Shown piece after piece: positions 25,380 through 34,738 of a stretch of 64,000 nucleotides of DNA. Below the pieces are notes generated by a model. The model did not search any database. It was not told the DNA's origin and was given only the letters and a program-made list of their open reading frames with translations. The position numbers and the translations under genes are program-made. Position 1 is the first letter of the stretch; each line of letters opens with the position of its first letter. The stretch comes from Sphingopyxis sp. TUF1 (GTDB taxonomy: Bacteria > Pseudomonadota > Alphaproteobacteria > Sphingomonadales > Sphingomonadaceae): the NCBI RefSeq assembly GCF_036687315.1, contig NZ_CP144683.1, forward strand, positions 930,001-994,000, read 5' to 3'.

Positions 25380-26516
25380 TCAGCCGCTGACCCCGACCGC
25401 AAGCAGCAGGAACAGGAATGTAATCACCGCAAAAAGGCTGAAATAAAGCAGCAGATTGGCGCGCACGAAGGCGCCGAATCGCGACGAGCGATAGGCGCCG
25501 CGCAGTTGGCGATACATATGGAACGGCGCGTACAGCATCGCGAAAAAGATCGCGAGGTCGCCGAAAATCGTCAGGTTCAAAAGCCGCACGGCGACGAACA
25601 GCAGCAGCATGAACGAGATCGAATAGGTGACGAAGACGAAATGGTCATAGGTGTGAAAGCGGCGGCTGAAGGGATAGAGCAGCCACATGAAGGGCAGCGA
25701 CAGCGGGATCAGCGCCCAGGCGAATTTATAGGCGTTTGCCTGCAGCTTGTAGAGCACCAGCGCGGGGTTCGCGAACGCCTTTTTGAAGCCATTGTCGATG
25801 AACGCAATGCCCGTATCGATATTGTTGCGCGACATGAAATCGAAGCTCGTTGCCACCTGGTCGCGCGGATCGTCGAGCACGGGCGGCCCCGCGGCACGAT
25901 CGGCCGTTCGTTCGCTCTGGCTGCGCGCGCGCGCAACGCCGAGATAGGTGGCGCTTTGCTGAAGGACATCGCGTTCCTCTTCGAGCGCGCGGCGCCGCGC
26001 ATCCGCAAGATCAGGCTTTGCGAGCTCGCTGTCGACGCGGTCGACCTCCAGCTGGAGGCTGTCCTTGATCGCCGTGATGCGCGTCTGCTCGTCCGCCGCC
26101 TTGCTCAGCGCGGTGCCGAATTCGCCCCCGCTGCCAACCATCGCAAGCACCGCATAGGTCAGGAAAACCGCGAACAGGAACAGCGCAAGCGGCGAGATGA
26201 AACGTGCGCGCTCGCCGTGGATATAGCGGCGCGTGAGGTCGCCCGGCCGCCATGCCAGCAGCGGCAGCGTGTTCCAGATCTTGCCTTCGAAATGGAAAAT
26301 CGCGTGAACCAGATCGTGCCCGATCGCGCCGAAGCTGCGGTGAACGTCGGCGCGCTGCCCGCAATGGTGGCAATGCGGCCCGGCGAGGCTGGTCCCGCAA
26401 TTGAGGCAGCGCAGCGGCGCGTCGCCATGCGCAGCGCCGCCATGCGCCGACTCCACCGCGCGCGCCGCCAGTCCCGCGGTCACCGCCGCCCCGATGCCTT
26501 CGATGTCCCCGCTCAT
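25380..26516 (-). CDS. DUF3667 family membrane protein
   Basis: 378 residues. A zinc-ribbon-like N-terminus (CLNCGTSLAGPHCHHCGQ) is followed by a membrane segment near residue 110, a charged helical region (about 135-210) and four or so C-terminal membrane segments. This pattern fits DUF3667, whose function is unknown. It lies between phoD and the divergent proA. Confidence 0.85.
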   Translation of the reverse strand: MSGDIEGIGAAVTAGLAARAVESAHGGAAHGDAPLRCLNCGTSLAGPHCHHCGQRADVHRSFGAIGHDLVHAIFHFEGKIWNTLPLLAWRPGDLTRRYIHGERARFISPLALFLFAVFLTYAVLAMVGSGGEFGTALSKAADEQTRITAIKDSLQLEVDRVDSELAKPDLADARRRALEEERDVLQQSATYLGVARARSQSERTADRAAGPPVLDDPRDQVATSFDFMSRNNIDTGIAFIDNGFKKAFANPALVLYKLQANAYKFAWALIPLSLPFMWLLYPFSRRFHTYDHFVFVTYSISFMLLLFVAVRLLNLTIFGDLAIFFAMLYAPFHMYRQLRGAYRSSRFGAFVRANLLLYFSLFAVITFLFLLLAVGVSG

Positions 26517-26593
26517 ATCCCCTGACTAATGACCCGAACCGAACCGCGCAACGGGGCTTTCGGCGGGTCGGCGAAACATGATAGGGCGACTGC

Positions 26594-27880
26594 ATGAACG
26601 CCGAAGCCCTGACCGCTCCTCCTCTGCCCGGCGATGCCGCCGCACTGATCGCCGATATGGGCGCGCGCGCGCGCGCCGCCGCGAAACGGCTCGCCCAGAC
26701 GCCGACCGCCGAAAAGGCGGCCGCGCTGAAGGCTGCGGCGGCCGCGATCCGCGCGCGCTCGGCGGCGATATTGGCGGCCAATTCAGAGGATATGGCCGCG
26801 GGCCGGACAAACGGTCTGTCAGGCGCGATGCTCGATCGGCTGCGGCTCGACGAGGGGCGCCTTCAGGGGATCGCAGATGCGATCGACGCGGTCGCGGCGC
26901 TCCCCGATCCCGTAGGCGGCGAGATCGATCGCGCGACGCGGCCCAACGGGTTGGAACTGAGCCGCGTGCGCGTGCCGCTTGGCGTCGTCGGCATCATCTA
27001 TGAAAGCCGCCCCAATGTCACTGCCGACGCCGCCGCGCTCGGGCTGATGTCGGGCAATGCCGTGATCCTGCGCGGCGGCAGCGAAGCGGCGCAGTCAAAC
27101 CGCGCCATTCACGCAGCGTTTGCGGCGGGACTCGTCGATGCAGGTCTTCCCGCTGATGCGGTGCAGCTGGTCCCGACTCAGGACCGCGCTGCGGTCGGGG
27201 CAATGCTCCGCGCGCAGGGCCTGATCGACATCATCATTCCGCGCGGCGGCAAGGGGCTGGTCGCGCGCGTGCAGGACGAGGCGCGCGTGCCGGTGCTCGC
27301 ACATCTCGACGGCATCAATCACCTCTATGTGGACCGCGCTGCCGATCCTGCGAAGGCTGTCGAGCTGGCGGTCAACGCCAAGATGCGGCGCACCGGCATC
27401 TGCGGCGCGACCGAGACAATATTGATCGACCGCGCCTATGGCGCGCCGCTCGCGATTGTCGACGCACTGATTGCGGCGGGCTGTGAAGTTCGCGGCGACC
27501 GGGATGTCGCGGCGCTCAGCCCCCATGTCGATGCGGCATCGGCGACCGACTGGGACACCGAATATCTCGACGCGATCGTCTCGATCGCCATGGTCGACGG
27601 CGTCGAAGGCGCGCTCGCGCACATCGACGCGCATTCGAGCCGCCACACCGACGCGATCGTCACCGAGGATGCGGCCATCGCCGAGCGTTTCCTCACGGGC
27701 GTCGACAGCGCGATCGTGATGCATAATGCCTCGACGCAGTTCGCCGACGGCGGCGAATTCGGCCTCGGTGCCGAAATCGGCATCGCAACGGGGCGGCTGC
27801 ACGCGCGCGGGCCGGTCGCGCTCGAAGGGTTGACGACGTATAAGTGGCTCGTGCGCGGGAGCGGTCAGACGCGACCTTGA
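26594..27880 (+). CDS. proA: gamma-glutamyl phosphate reductase
   Basis: Second enzyme of proline synthesis, 428 residues. The aldehyde-dehydrogenase fold has its nucleophilic Cys in RTGICGATE and the family sequence [21 protein letters not shown] toxin-antitoxin pair begins 32 bp after its stop, with the TA promoter overlapping the last codon. In related bacteria proA is often next to nadD, so the TA pair looks inserted. Confidence 0.96.
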   Translation: MNAEALTAPPLPGDAAALIADMGARARAAAKRLAQTPTAEKAAALKAAAAAIRARSAAILAANSEDMAAGRTNGLSGAMLDRLRLDEGRLQGIADAIDAVAALPDPVGGEIDRATRPNGLELSRVRVPLGVVGIIYESRPNVTADAAALGLMSGNAVILRGGSEAAQSNRAIHAAFAAGLVDAGLPADAVQLVPTQDRAAVGAMLRAQGLIDIIIPRGGKGLVARVQDEARVPVLAHLDGINHLYVDRAADPAKAVELAVNAKMRRTGICGATETILIDRAYGAPLAIVDALIAAGCEVRGDRDVAALSPHVDAASATDWDTEYLDAIVSIAMVDGVEGALAHIDAHSSRHTDAIVTEDAAIAERFLTGVDSAIVMHNASTQFADGGEFGLGAEIGIATGRLHARGPVALEGLTTYKWLVRGSGQTRP

Positions 27881-27905
27881 ATCATTTGTATACAAGTGAT
27901 ATACT
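27877..27905 (+). promoter_or_regulatory. predicted promoter and autoregulatory palindrome of the TA module
   Basis: A -35 TTGAAT (27877-27882) and a -10 TATACT (27900-27905) are 17 bp apart. The spacer is almost filled by a 20-bp near-perfect palindrome, ATCAT-TTGTATACAA-GTGAT (27881-27900), with one mismatched pair. The ATG at 27913 is only 7 bases past the -10 box, so the transcript is probably leaderless. Confidence 0.65.
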
Positions 27906-27912
27906 TTCGTTC

Positions 27913-28173
27913 ATGGATGCAACTTCACCTATTTCTGCCAGGATCGATGCGGGGATTTTAAATGGTCTAGATCAGCTCGCCGAACAATATGACCGGTCGC
28001 GGTCCTGGCTGGTAGCGCAGGCCGTGCGCGAATATGTCGAACGGGAAACCGAATTCCTGGCATTCATCAAGGCTGGCGAAGACGATATCGCGGCCGGACG
28101 TGTTCACACGCAAGAAGATATGGAAGCGTGGATTGAGGAGCGGATCGCAAGACGAAGCGCGCTATCGTCCTAA
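27913..28173 (+). CDS. ribbon-helix-helix antitoxin (CopG/ParD-like)
   Basis: 86-residue DNA-binding antitoxin. The N-terminus PISARIDAGILNGLDQLAEQ matches a ribbon-helix-helix dimer, and the C-terminal half (FIKAGEDDIAAGRVHTQEDM) is the usual toxin-binding tail. The next gene begins 2 bp after its stop. Base composition is visibly lower in G+C than the neighbours, consistent with acquisition. No ribosome site precedes the ATG, which fits the leaderless promoter. Confidence 0.85.
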   Translation: MDATSPISARIDAGILNGLDQLAEQYDRSRSWLVAQAVREYVERETEFLAFIKAGEDDIAAGRVHTQEDMEAWIEERIARRSALSS

Positions 28174-28175
28174 AC

Positions 28176-28466
28176 GTGTCACCGGCGATCATCTGGACAA
28201 CCAGCGCACGGATCGACCTGGCGCGCATTGACGATTATTACTGCGGCCTGGATCTGGAGTTCGCAAACAGGATCGCCAGAAACGCCGTCGCTGCGGCGCA
28301 TTTTCTGGTCGAAAACCCTTTCGCTGGACCGATCGTGACCGGGACGTCCTACCGCAAATGGCGGGTGGAAAATTCGCCCTTCCTTCTTTTCTATCGCATT
28401 GAAAAGGCTGCGGTCAGAATCGTCAGGGTCCGCCACGTTCGCGAGGATTGGCGACCGATGCCATGA
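28176..28466 (+). CDS. RelE/ParE family toxin
   Basis: 96-residue toxin starting at a GTG. It shows the ParE/RelE layout: WTTSARIDLARIDDYY at the start, NPFAGPIV in the middle and KWRVENSPFLLFYRIE with VRHVREDW at the end. Whether it acts on gyrase (ParE) or mRNA (RelE) cannot be told. Its TGA overlaps the ATG of nadD (ATGA at 28463-28466), so toxin and NadD translation may be coupled. Confidence 0.85.
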   Translation: MSPAIIWTTSARIDLARIDDYYCGLDLEFANRIARNAVAAAHFLVENPFAGPIVTGTSYRKWRVENSPFLLFYRIEKAAVRIVRVRHVREDWRPMP

Positions 28467-29116
28467 TCCCCACCGGCCTTCTCGGCGGCAGCTTTAACCC
28501 TGCGCATGGCGGGCATCGCGCGATCAGCCTGAACGCGATCGAAGCGCTGGATCTCGATGAGCTGTGGTGGCTGGTTTCGCCGGGCAATCCCTTAAAGCCT
28601 CGGGCAGGCATGGCTCCCCTGCCCGCGCGGCTCGCCTCGGCGCGGCGGATAGCGCAGCGCGCACCGATCCGTGCGACGGGAATCGAGGCCGAACTCGGCA
28701 CCCGCTACACGATCGACACGCTTAAAAAACTCGTCCGCCGCTATCCCGACCGGCAGTTCATCTGGATCATGGGCGCCGACAATCTGGTCCAGCTGCCCCA
28801 ATGGCGCGACTGGCGGGGAATTGCACGATTGATGCCGATTGCGGTTATCGCGCGTCCGGGCTATAATGACCGCGCCCATGCAAGACGTGCGATGGGATGG
28901 CTGCGGCGATTTGTCCGGCCCGCAGACCAGAAGAAGCATTGGACAGACTGGAGACCGCCCGCCCTCGTGTTCTTGCGATTTTCGCCCGATGTGCGATCCG
29001 CGACTGCGATACGGCAGGCCAACCCCCGCTGGTTCGAACGCTATGAAGGCCGCGCGCTGCGCGACCCGATCACGCGTTCATGGCTGGCGGAACCGACCAA
29101 GAAAGGACGCATTTGA
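28463..29116 (+). CDS. nadD: nicotinate-nucleotide adenylyltransferase
   Basis: Essential NAD synthesis enzyme, 217 residues from the ATG at 28463. The nucleotidyltransferase motif GGSFNPAHGGH is at residues 8-18 and the C-terminal SATAIR motif is present. The ATG overlaps the toxin stop by 4 bases; a TTG at 28448 is a possible longer start. rsfS follows with another 4-base overlap. Confidence 0.96.
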   Translation: MIPTGLLGGSFNPAHGGHRAISLNAIEALDLDELWWLVSPGNPLKPRAGMAPLPARLASARRIAQRAPIRATGIEAELGTRYTIDTLKKLVRRYPDRQFIWIMGADNLVQLPQWRDWRGIARLMPIAVIARPGYNDRAHARRAMGWLRRFVRPADQKKHWTDWRPPALVFLRFSPDVRSATAIRQANPRWFERYEGRALRDPITRSWLAEPTKKGRI

Positions 29117-29511
29117 TCTCCGCCACCCAGGGGGCCGCGCCGGGCGCCGCTCCTGCCAATGACAGCGTGGACGCGCTCCACGCGTTGATCCTCCACCAGC
29201 TCGACGAGGATCAGGCCCAGGAAACCATTTCGATCCCGCTTGCCGGCAAGAGCAGCATCGCCGACCATATGGTGATCGCGAGCGGCCGCTCGACGCGCCA
29301 CGTCTCGGCGATCGCCGAAAAGCTGGCTCAGCGGATCAAGCAGGAAGCGGGCCGCAGCGTCCGCGTCGAAGGGCTGCCCAACGCCGATTGGGTGCTGCTC
29401 GATGCGGGCGACGTCATCGTCCACCTGTTCCGCCCCGAGGTGCGCAGCTTCTATAACCTCGAGCGCATGTGGTCGTTCGGCGACGCGCCGCCGGTCGCAG
29501 CAGCAAATTGA
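29113..29511 (+). CDS. rsfS: ribosome silencing factor RsfS
   Basis: Binds ribosomal protein L14 and blocks subunit joining when nutrients are scarce. 132 residues if started at the TTG at 29113, which has AAAGGA about 7 bases upstream and overlaps the nadD stop; a start at 29080 would lie further inside nadD. The family stretch IADHMVIASGRSTRHVSAIA and the GDVIVHLFRPEVRSFYNLE end are clear. Confidence 0.93.
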   Translation: MISATQGAAPGAAPANDSVDALHALILHQLDEDQAQETISIPLAGKSSIADHMVIASGRSTRHVSAIAEKLAQRIKQEAGRSVRVEGLPNADWVLLDAGDVIVHLFRPEVRSFYNLERMWSFGDAPPVAAAN

Positions 29512-29544
29512 CGTCCGTCCCGCCTACCGGCTAGGCGGACGTTT

Positions 29545-29973
29545 ATGTTACTGCACATCATCGCGCGCGGGCGCATCGGGCGTGGGCCCGAGGCCGAGCT
29601 GGTCGAGCGCTATATGAAGCGCGTGACCTGGGCGCAGAAGATTTCCGAACTCCCCGATACCGGCGGGCGCGTTCCCGCCGCGGTCGAAAATAGCCGCACG
29701 ATCCTCCTCGACGAGGGCGGCGAACAAATGTCGTCGCTCGAATTTGCAAAACTGCTCGAACACTGGCGCGACGGCGGGGTGCGCGAGACGCGCTTCTGCC
29801 TTGGCGCAGCCGACGGCTTCACCCCCGATGAGCGCAAGGGCGCCGACAAGGTCATCGCCTTTGGCCGCGCGACCTGGCCACACCTGATGGCGCGCGCGAT
29901 GCTCGCCGAACAATTGTGGCGCGCCACCAGCATCGTCGCGGGCCATCCCTATCACCGCGAAGGACGGCAGTGA
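29545..29973 (+). CDS. rlmH: 23S rRNA pseudouridine1915 N3-methyltransferase RlmH
   Basis: 142-residue SPOUT methyltransferase acting on the ribosome A-site. LLDEGGEQMSSLEFA and FCLGAADGF mark the SAM-binding knot, with the C-terminal EQLWRATSIVAGHPYHR. It follows rsfS by 33 bp and its TGA overlaps the GTG start of the next gene. Confidence 0.95.
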   Translation: MLLHIIARGRIGRGPEAELVERYMKRVTWAQKISELPDTGGRVPAAVENSRTILLDEGGEQMSSLEFAKLLEHWRDGGVRETRFCLGAADGFTPDERKGADKVIAFGRATWPHLMARAMLAEQLWRATSIVAGHPYHREGRQ

Positions 29974-31187
29974 AACGCTCGCGGGCCGGATTGGCGGTCG
30001 CCGCACTGATGACGGGCAGCGCATTTGCGCTGGCGCAGAGCGACATTTTTGATCCGCAGGTGATTGCGACGCGCGAACGCGCACAACTGATCGATGCCCG
30101 CGACCAATCGGCCGCGGCAATGGCGCGCAGCGCGCTGCTCGAAAAACAGGCCGACGCCGCGGTCAGCGAAGCCGACCGGCTGCAAAAGCGCAGCGCAGCG
30201 CTCGCAGCGCGCATCCAGTCGGCCGAAGCCGATATCAGCGCGGGCGAGGCGCGCGTCGCGCTGGTCACCCGCCGTCTCTCCGCGCAGCGCGCGCGGCTGG
30301 CCGAACAGCAGCAGCCCTTGCTCGAGCTCGCCGCCTCGCTCCAGCAATTGAGCCGCCAGCCACCGGTCAGCGTGCTGGCGCAGCCGGGGTCGCTCCGCGA
30401 CATGGTCCACGCCCGTGCGGTGCTCGACGCCGCGATGCCGGTGATCGCGGCGCGCACCGTCGGGGTGCGCCGCGAACTGACGCTGCTCGACACCACGCGG
30501 CGGCAACAGGCGATCGCGCTCGACGCGCTGGCAGCCAGCCGGGCACAACTCGCTGCGCGCCGCGACGCGCTGACGCGGCTGGAAAATGAGGGACGGCTGC
30601 GTTCGCGCGAACTGATGAGCAGCGCGCGACTCGAGGCCGACCGCGCGCTGGGACTGGGCGAGAAAGCCCGCGACATCGTCGATCTGATGGACGCGCTCGA
30701 AGCGGATGGGCTGGTGCGCGCCGAACTGGAGCAGCTCGCGGGGCCGCTGCCGCGCCCGCGCAACCCTGCCGCCGGCCCGGTCGGCCCCGCCACCCCGCCC
30801 GCCGCCCCCGAAGCCGGCATCACCGCCAGCGCCTACCGCCTGCCCGTCGTCGGGCGCATCGTCGCGGGGCTGGGCGAGGTGAACGAAAGCGGCGTGCGGT
30901 CGCGCGGCATCACCATCGCGGCGCAGCCGGGCGGCCAGGTCGTCGCCCCCGCCCCCGGCCGCATCAGCTTTGCCGGCGATTACCGCGGTTATGGCAAGAT
31001 CGCCATCATCGACCATGGCGGCGGCTGGGTGTCGTTGCTCACCGGCATGATCGCGCTGTCGGTCGGGGTCGGCGATACGGTGGGGCCCGGCACGCCGCTC
31101 GGCCGCGCAGGGTCGGACGACAGCCGCATCACCGTCGAGCTGCGTCGCGGTGGCCGCCCCGTCGACATTGTCGCGATGATCGGCTGA
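29970..31187 (+). CDS. EnvC-like murein hydrolase activator with degenerate LytM domain
   Basis: 405-residue periplasmic protein from a GTG at 29970. After a signal peptide (to about residue 23, ALAQ) comes a long coiled coil (about residues 35-260), a Pro/Ala linker, and a C-terminal M23/LytM domain. In that domain the zinc ligands appear lost: the HxxxD position reads RSRGITIAA and the HxH position is LLTGM, although IDHGGGWVS remains. It is therefore an activator of amidases rather than an enzyme, as with EnvC. ctpA follows 130 bp downstream. Confidence 0.9.
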   Translation: MKRSRAGLAVAALMTGSAFALAQSDIFDPQVIATRERAQLIDARDQSAAAMARSALLEKQADAAVSEADRLQKRSAALAARIQSAEADISAGEARVALVTRRLSAQRARLAEQQQPLLELAASLQQLSRQPPVSVLAQPGSLRDMVHARAVLDAAMPVIAARTVGVRRELTLLDTTRRQQAIALDALAASRAQLAARRDALTRLENEGRLRSRELMSSARLEADRALGLGEKARDIVDLMDALEADGLVRAELEQLAGPLPRPRNPAAGPVGPATPPAAPEAGITASAYRLPVVGRIVAGLGEVNESGVRSRGITIAAQPGGQVVAPAPGRISFAGDYRGYGKIAIIDHGGGWVSLLTGMIALSVGVGDTVGPGTPLGRAGSDDSRITVELRRGGRPVDIVAMIG

Positions 31188-31317
31188 TTTCCCCGGTTCA
31201 TTGTCCGCTCGCGCGCTGTCCCCGATCGGGATGACGTGCTTGACGATTGCATAAATGCATAGGAGGATGGCGCGCCGGGAATTATAAGGCGCATTTCCTG
31301 CGCCTGAGCGAAAGATT

Positions 31318-32721
31318 GTGATGACCGACTCGACCACGCACGCCGCCCGCCCGTCCGCTTCGCCGCGCCGCCGCTTCGCGCTGTGGCAGGGCGCCGCCGC
31401 GCTTTCGACGCTGGCACTCGTGCCGCTCGCAACCGGGGCGATGGCCAGCGTCGATTCGAAGACGCAGCAAGAAATCGCGCGTTTCATGGACGTCTATCTC
31501 GAAGTGAAGTCCAATTATGTCGAGCCGGTCGAGGATTCGAAACTGATCGAAGGCGCGATCAACGGGATGCTCGCCAGCCTCGACCCGCATTCGGGCTATC
31601 TCGACGCGCGCGGCTTTACCAACCTCCGCACCCAGACCGACGGCGAATATGGCGGCCTCGGCCTCTCGGTGACGATGGAGGACGGCGTCGTAAAGGTTAT
31701 CGCCCCGACCGCCGACACCCCGGCCGCCAAGGCGGGGATCAAGGCGGGCGATTATATCACCCACATCAACAAGGAGCTGATCTTCGGGCTGACGCTGGAC
31801 GAGGCGGTCGAACAGATGCGCGGACGGCCTGGCACGCCGATCGGCATCACAGTCGTTCGCGAAGGGCAGGACAAGCCGATCGAAATGACGCTGACGCGTG
31901 AGATTATCGACCTGAAACCCGTCAAATGGGAAGTCAGCGGCGATGTCGGCGTGCTCACCGTCACCAGCTTTTCGGTCGATGCCACGACCGACGTCAAGGC
32001 TGCGATGATGGCGGTCGAAAAATCACTGGGCAAGAAACCGCGCGGCTGGGTACTTGATCTGCGGTCGAACCCCGGCGGGCTGCTCGACGAAGCCGTCGGG
32101 ATCAGCGACCTGTTCCTCGAACGCGGGGAGATCGTGTCGCAGCGCGGACGCCGCAAAGGCGACATCGAACGTTACTTCGCCGAACCCGGCGATCTGGCGG
32201 GCGGCGCCCCGGTCGTCGTGCTGATCGACTCGGGCTCGGCGTCGGCGTCCGAAATCGTCGCAGGCGCGCTGCAGGACCAGCGCCGCGCGATCGTTATGGG
32301 CGAGCGCAGCTTCGGCAAGGGATCGGTGCAGACGATCTTGCCGCTCAGCGACGCGACCGCGCTCCGCCTGACCACCGCGCGCTATTACACGCCCTCGGGC
32401 CGCAGCGTGCAGGAAGGCGGGATCGATCCCGACATCCAGGTGCCGCAACTCAGCGACCCCGATTATGCGTCGCGGCCGAAATTCCGCGAAAGCGACCTGC
32501 GCCGTCACCTGATCAACGAGAAAAAGGTCGACGATGGCCTGCTCGAAAAGGACGAAAAACCCGACCCGCGCTTCACCGCGACCCCCGCCGAGCTGAAAGC
32601 CAAGGGGATCGAGGATTTCCAGCTTCACTATGCGCTGCAGACGATCGGACGCATCGGTCCGGGGACGCAGCGCATGGCCGCGGCGAACAAGCCTGCCGCG
32701 AAGCCGGCGCGGCGCAACTGA
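31318..32721 (+). CDS. carboxy-terminal processing peptidase (CtpA/S41 family)
   Basis: Periplasmic serine protease of 467 residues. A signal sequence (about 20-44) is followed by an N-terminal domain, a PDZ domain (YGGLGLSVTMEDGVVKVI onwards, about 110-195) and the S41 catalytic core with Ser in GSASASEI and Lys in GKGSVQ. Two start codons are adjacent (GTG 31318, ATG 31321). Downstream of an EnvC-like gene, which fits a role in envelope protein turnover. Confidence 0.94.
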   Translation: MMTDSTTHAARPSASPRRRFALWQGAAALSTLALVPLATGAMASVDSKTQQEIARFMDVYLEVKSNYVEPVEDSKLIEGAINGMLASLDPHSGYLDARGFTNLRTQTDGEYGGLGLSVTMEDGVVKVIAPTADTPAAKAGIKAGDYITHINKELIFGLTLDEAVEQMRGRPGTPIGITVVREGQDKPIEMTLTREIIDLKPVKWEVSGDVGVLTVTSFSVDATTDVKAAMMAVEKSLGKKPRGWVLDLRSNPGGLLDEAVGISDLFLERGEIVSQRGRRKGDIERYFAEPGDLAGGAPVVVLIDSGSASASEIVAGALQDQRRAIVMGERSFGKGSVQTILPLSDATALRLTTARYYTPSGRSVQEGGIDPDIQVPQLSDPDYASRPKFRESDLRRHLINEKKVDDGLLEKDEKPDPRFTATPAELKAKGIEDFQLHYALQTIGRIGPGTQRMAAANKPAAKPARRN

Positions 32722-32737
32722 TAACATGATTCTTCCC

Positions 32738-32813
32738 GTCATCCCGGCGCAGGCCGGGATATCACCGGCGCGTCACCATCGTACGGCGAGATCCCGGCCT
32801 GCGCCGGGATGAC
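32738..32813. repeat. extragenic palindrome, family 5
   Basis: GTCATCCCGGCGCAGGCCGG is mirrored at the right end by CCGGCCTGCGCCGGGATGAC. Single copy in the window, located between ctpA and dsbB. Confidence 0.85.
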
Positions 32814-32836
32814 CGTTTGACTTCAAGGTCGGACTT

Positions 32837-33316
32837 ATGAAATCGCGCCTTGCCGCCCCCCTCGTCGCATTCCTGGCGCCGCTGTTCCTCTACGGCGGCG
32901 CGCTGGTATCGCAATATGGCTTTGGCCTGCACCCGTGCGAAATGTGTTACTGGCAGCGGTGGCCGCATCAGGCGGCCATCGTGCTGGCGCTGCTCGCGCT
33001 GCTGCTGCGCCGCAACGACGCGGCGATGCGCGCGCTGACGATGCTCGCCGCCGCCGCGATCGCGGTGAGCGGCGCGATCGGCGTCTTCCACGCCGGCGTC
33101 GAATATGGCTTCTGGGAAGGTCTCACGACCTGTGCAACCGGCGCGGGCGGGCCGATTACGCTCGAATCGATCATGAACGCGCCGCTTGTCCGCTGCGACG
33201 CGGTGCAATGGTCGCTGTTCGGCATATCGCTCGCCGGTTTCAACGCGATCTTCTCCTTCGCTGCCGCCATCCTCGTCTTGACCTTGCTGCGCGCCAAGCG
33301 CACATCTGCGGCATGA
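32837..33316 (+). CDS. disulfide bond formation protein DsbB family
   Basis: Inner-membrane quinone-linked oxidase of DsbA-type proteins, 159 residues with four membrane segments. The redox pair is Cys34/Cys37 (HPCEMC), and two further Cys lie in the second periplasmic loop (TTCATG and VRCDAVQW). Its stop overlaps the coq7 start. Confidence 0.92.
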   Translation: MKSRLAAPLVAFLAPLFLYGGALVSQYGFGLHPCEMCYWQRWPHQAAIVLALLALLLRRNDAAMRALTMLAAAAIAVSGAIGVFHAGVEYGFWEGLTTCATGAGGPITLESIMNAPLVRCDAVQWSLFGISLAGFNAIFSFAAAILVLTLLRAKRTSAA

Positions 33317-33840
33317 CACAGGACAGGCCCGGCAAGCGCACCGCATCGATGATCCGCGTCGATCAGGCGGGCGAATATGGCGCAACGCGCATCTATGCCG
33401 GCCAGCTCGCGGTGATGGGCGACCGGCATCCGATGGCGCGCGAAATCGCGCACATGGCCGAACAGGAAGAGCGTCACCGCAAATTCTTCGACGCGATGAT
33501 CGCAAAACGCGGCGTGCGTCCAACCGCGCTCCAGCCCGTCTGGAACGTCGCGGGCTTTGCGCTGGGCGCGGTGACCGCCGCGATGGGGCCGCGCGCCGCA
33601 ATGGCGTGCACCGCCGCGGTCGAGACCGAAATCGACCGCCATTACCGGGATCAGCTGGGCGAACTGGGCGACAGCGACCCCGAACTCAGCGCCGCGGTCG
33701 CCGATTTCCGCGCCGAAGAGCTGGAGCATATGGATGCGGCGCTCAAGGCGGGAGCGGAGAGCGCGCCCGGCTATCCGCTCCTCAGCCTGGCGATCCGCGC
33801 CGGATGCCGTGCAGCCATCGCGCTGTCGAAACGTATCTGA
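33313..33840 (+). CDS. coq7: demethoxyubiquinone hydroxylase Coq7
   Basis: Di-iron enzyme that makes the penultimate ubiquinone intermediate. 175 residues, starting at ATG 33313 inside an ATGA overlap with dsbB. Two ferritin-like repeats supply the ligands: DQAGEYGATRIYAGQ with EQEERHRKFF, and ETEIDRHY with RAEELEHMD. Its position after the quinone-dependent DsbB is a sensible pairing. Confidence 0.95.
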   Translation: MTQDRPGKRTASMIRVDQAGEYGATRIYAGQLAVMGDRHPMAREIAHMAEQEERHRKFFDAMIAKRGVRPTALQPVWNVAGFALGAVTAAMGPRAAMACTAAVETEIDRHYRDQLGELGDSDPELSAAVADFRAEELEHMDAALKAGAESAPGYPLLSLAIRAGCRAAIALSKRI

Positions 33841-33917
33841 TACAGGAAACCGGCGTCGTTCATGGCCGATGCAGGGTTGCAATGCCAAGCCGCGCTTAGT
33901 TGATAAAGGATGATCCG

Positions 33918-34523
33918 ATGACCCGCCCCGCTCTTTTCGCGCTGATCCTCGCCGGGGGCGCTGCCGTCATGCCCGCCGCGGCGCAGGAAGCCGCGCCCGA
34001 CGCCGAAAAAATCAATCAGGTCATCGTCTACGGCGAGGACAAGTGCGAGCAGTCGAGCCCCGACGAAATCGTCGTGTGTAACCGCCTGCCCGAAAGCGAG
34101 CGCTATCGCGTGCCGCCGATGCTGCGCGGCAACCCGCTCGATGTGCGCAACGAAGCATGGGCGAACAAGGTCATCGCGCTTGAGCGCGTCGGCCGCTTCG
34201 GCACCGACAGCTGTTCGCCGGTCGGCCTCGGCGGCTTCACCGGCTGCACGCAGGCGCTGCTTGCGGGCGCCAAGGCCGAACGCCAGGCCGCAGACAAGAC
34301 CGACTGGCAGGCGATGATCGCGGACGAACGCGCCAAGCGCCTCGCCGGCATCGACGCCGCCGCCGATCAGGTCGAGGCTGCTGTCGTCGCCGAGGAACGG
34401 GCGCTCGCCGAGCGCCAGCGGGCGGCCGAAGAACTGGAACGCCAGGCCAACGGTGAGGCGCCGATGCAGTCGGCCCCGGACGAAGCCGACGCCGAACCCC
34501 TGCCGACGCCGCCGCAAGGCTGA
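33918..34523 (+). CDS. secreted protein of unknown function
   Basis: 201 residues from the ATG at 33918 (AAAGGA upstream). Signal peptide to about residue 22 (AVMPAAAQ). Four Cys, in pairs (DKCEQSSPDEIVVCN and DSCSPVGLGGFTGC), suggest two disulfides. A long charged helix follows (DERAKRLAGIDAAADQVEAA onward) and a Pro-rich tail. The motif DEIVVCNRLPESERYRVP is common in sphingomonad exported proteins; no function is recognised. Confidence 0.75.
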   Translation: MTRPALFALILAGGAAVMPAAAQEAAPDAEKINQVIVYGEDKCEQSSPDEIVVCNRLPESERYRVPPMLRGNPLDVRNEAWANKVIALERVGRFGTDSCSPVGLGGFTGCTQALLAGAKAERQAADKTDWQAMIADERAKRLAGIDAAADQVEAAVVAEERALAERQRAAEELERQANGEAPMQSAPDEADAEPLPTPPQG

Positions 34524-34738
34524 CGCCGCGCCAGGCGCGCTCGCGCCTTCCTGACTCGCTGGAAACCACTTATGCTGCTAATCTGGCAGTATTATCTGCG
34601 CTTTGGCGCAGTTTGGTTCCGTTTTCGCGTCGAATTGAGGGAAAAATTTAACGAATCGATGCCAAGCTGTCTTGACTTGGGAATTTTTGGGGCAAATCGT
34701 GGCGTTTCTGGGAATCGCCGGCCGGGGAGGCTGACAAC

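Noticed and set aside
23759..25390. 543-codon plus-strand open frame
   Set aside because: It is the antisense of phoD, without recognisable domains or a ribosome site.
29970..31187. Active M23 endopeptidase
   Set aside because: The zinc ligands of the LytM domain are missing, so I call it an EnvC-like activator rather than an enzyme.
31261..31290. Six-codon leader peptide after AGGAGG before ctpA
   Set aside because: The AGGAGG touches the ATG with no spacing, so a ribosome could not use it; no attenuator follows.
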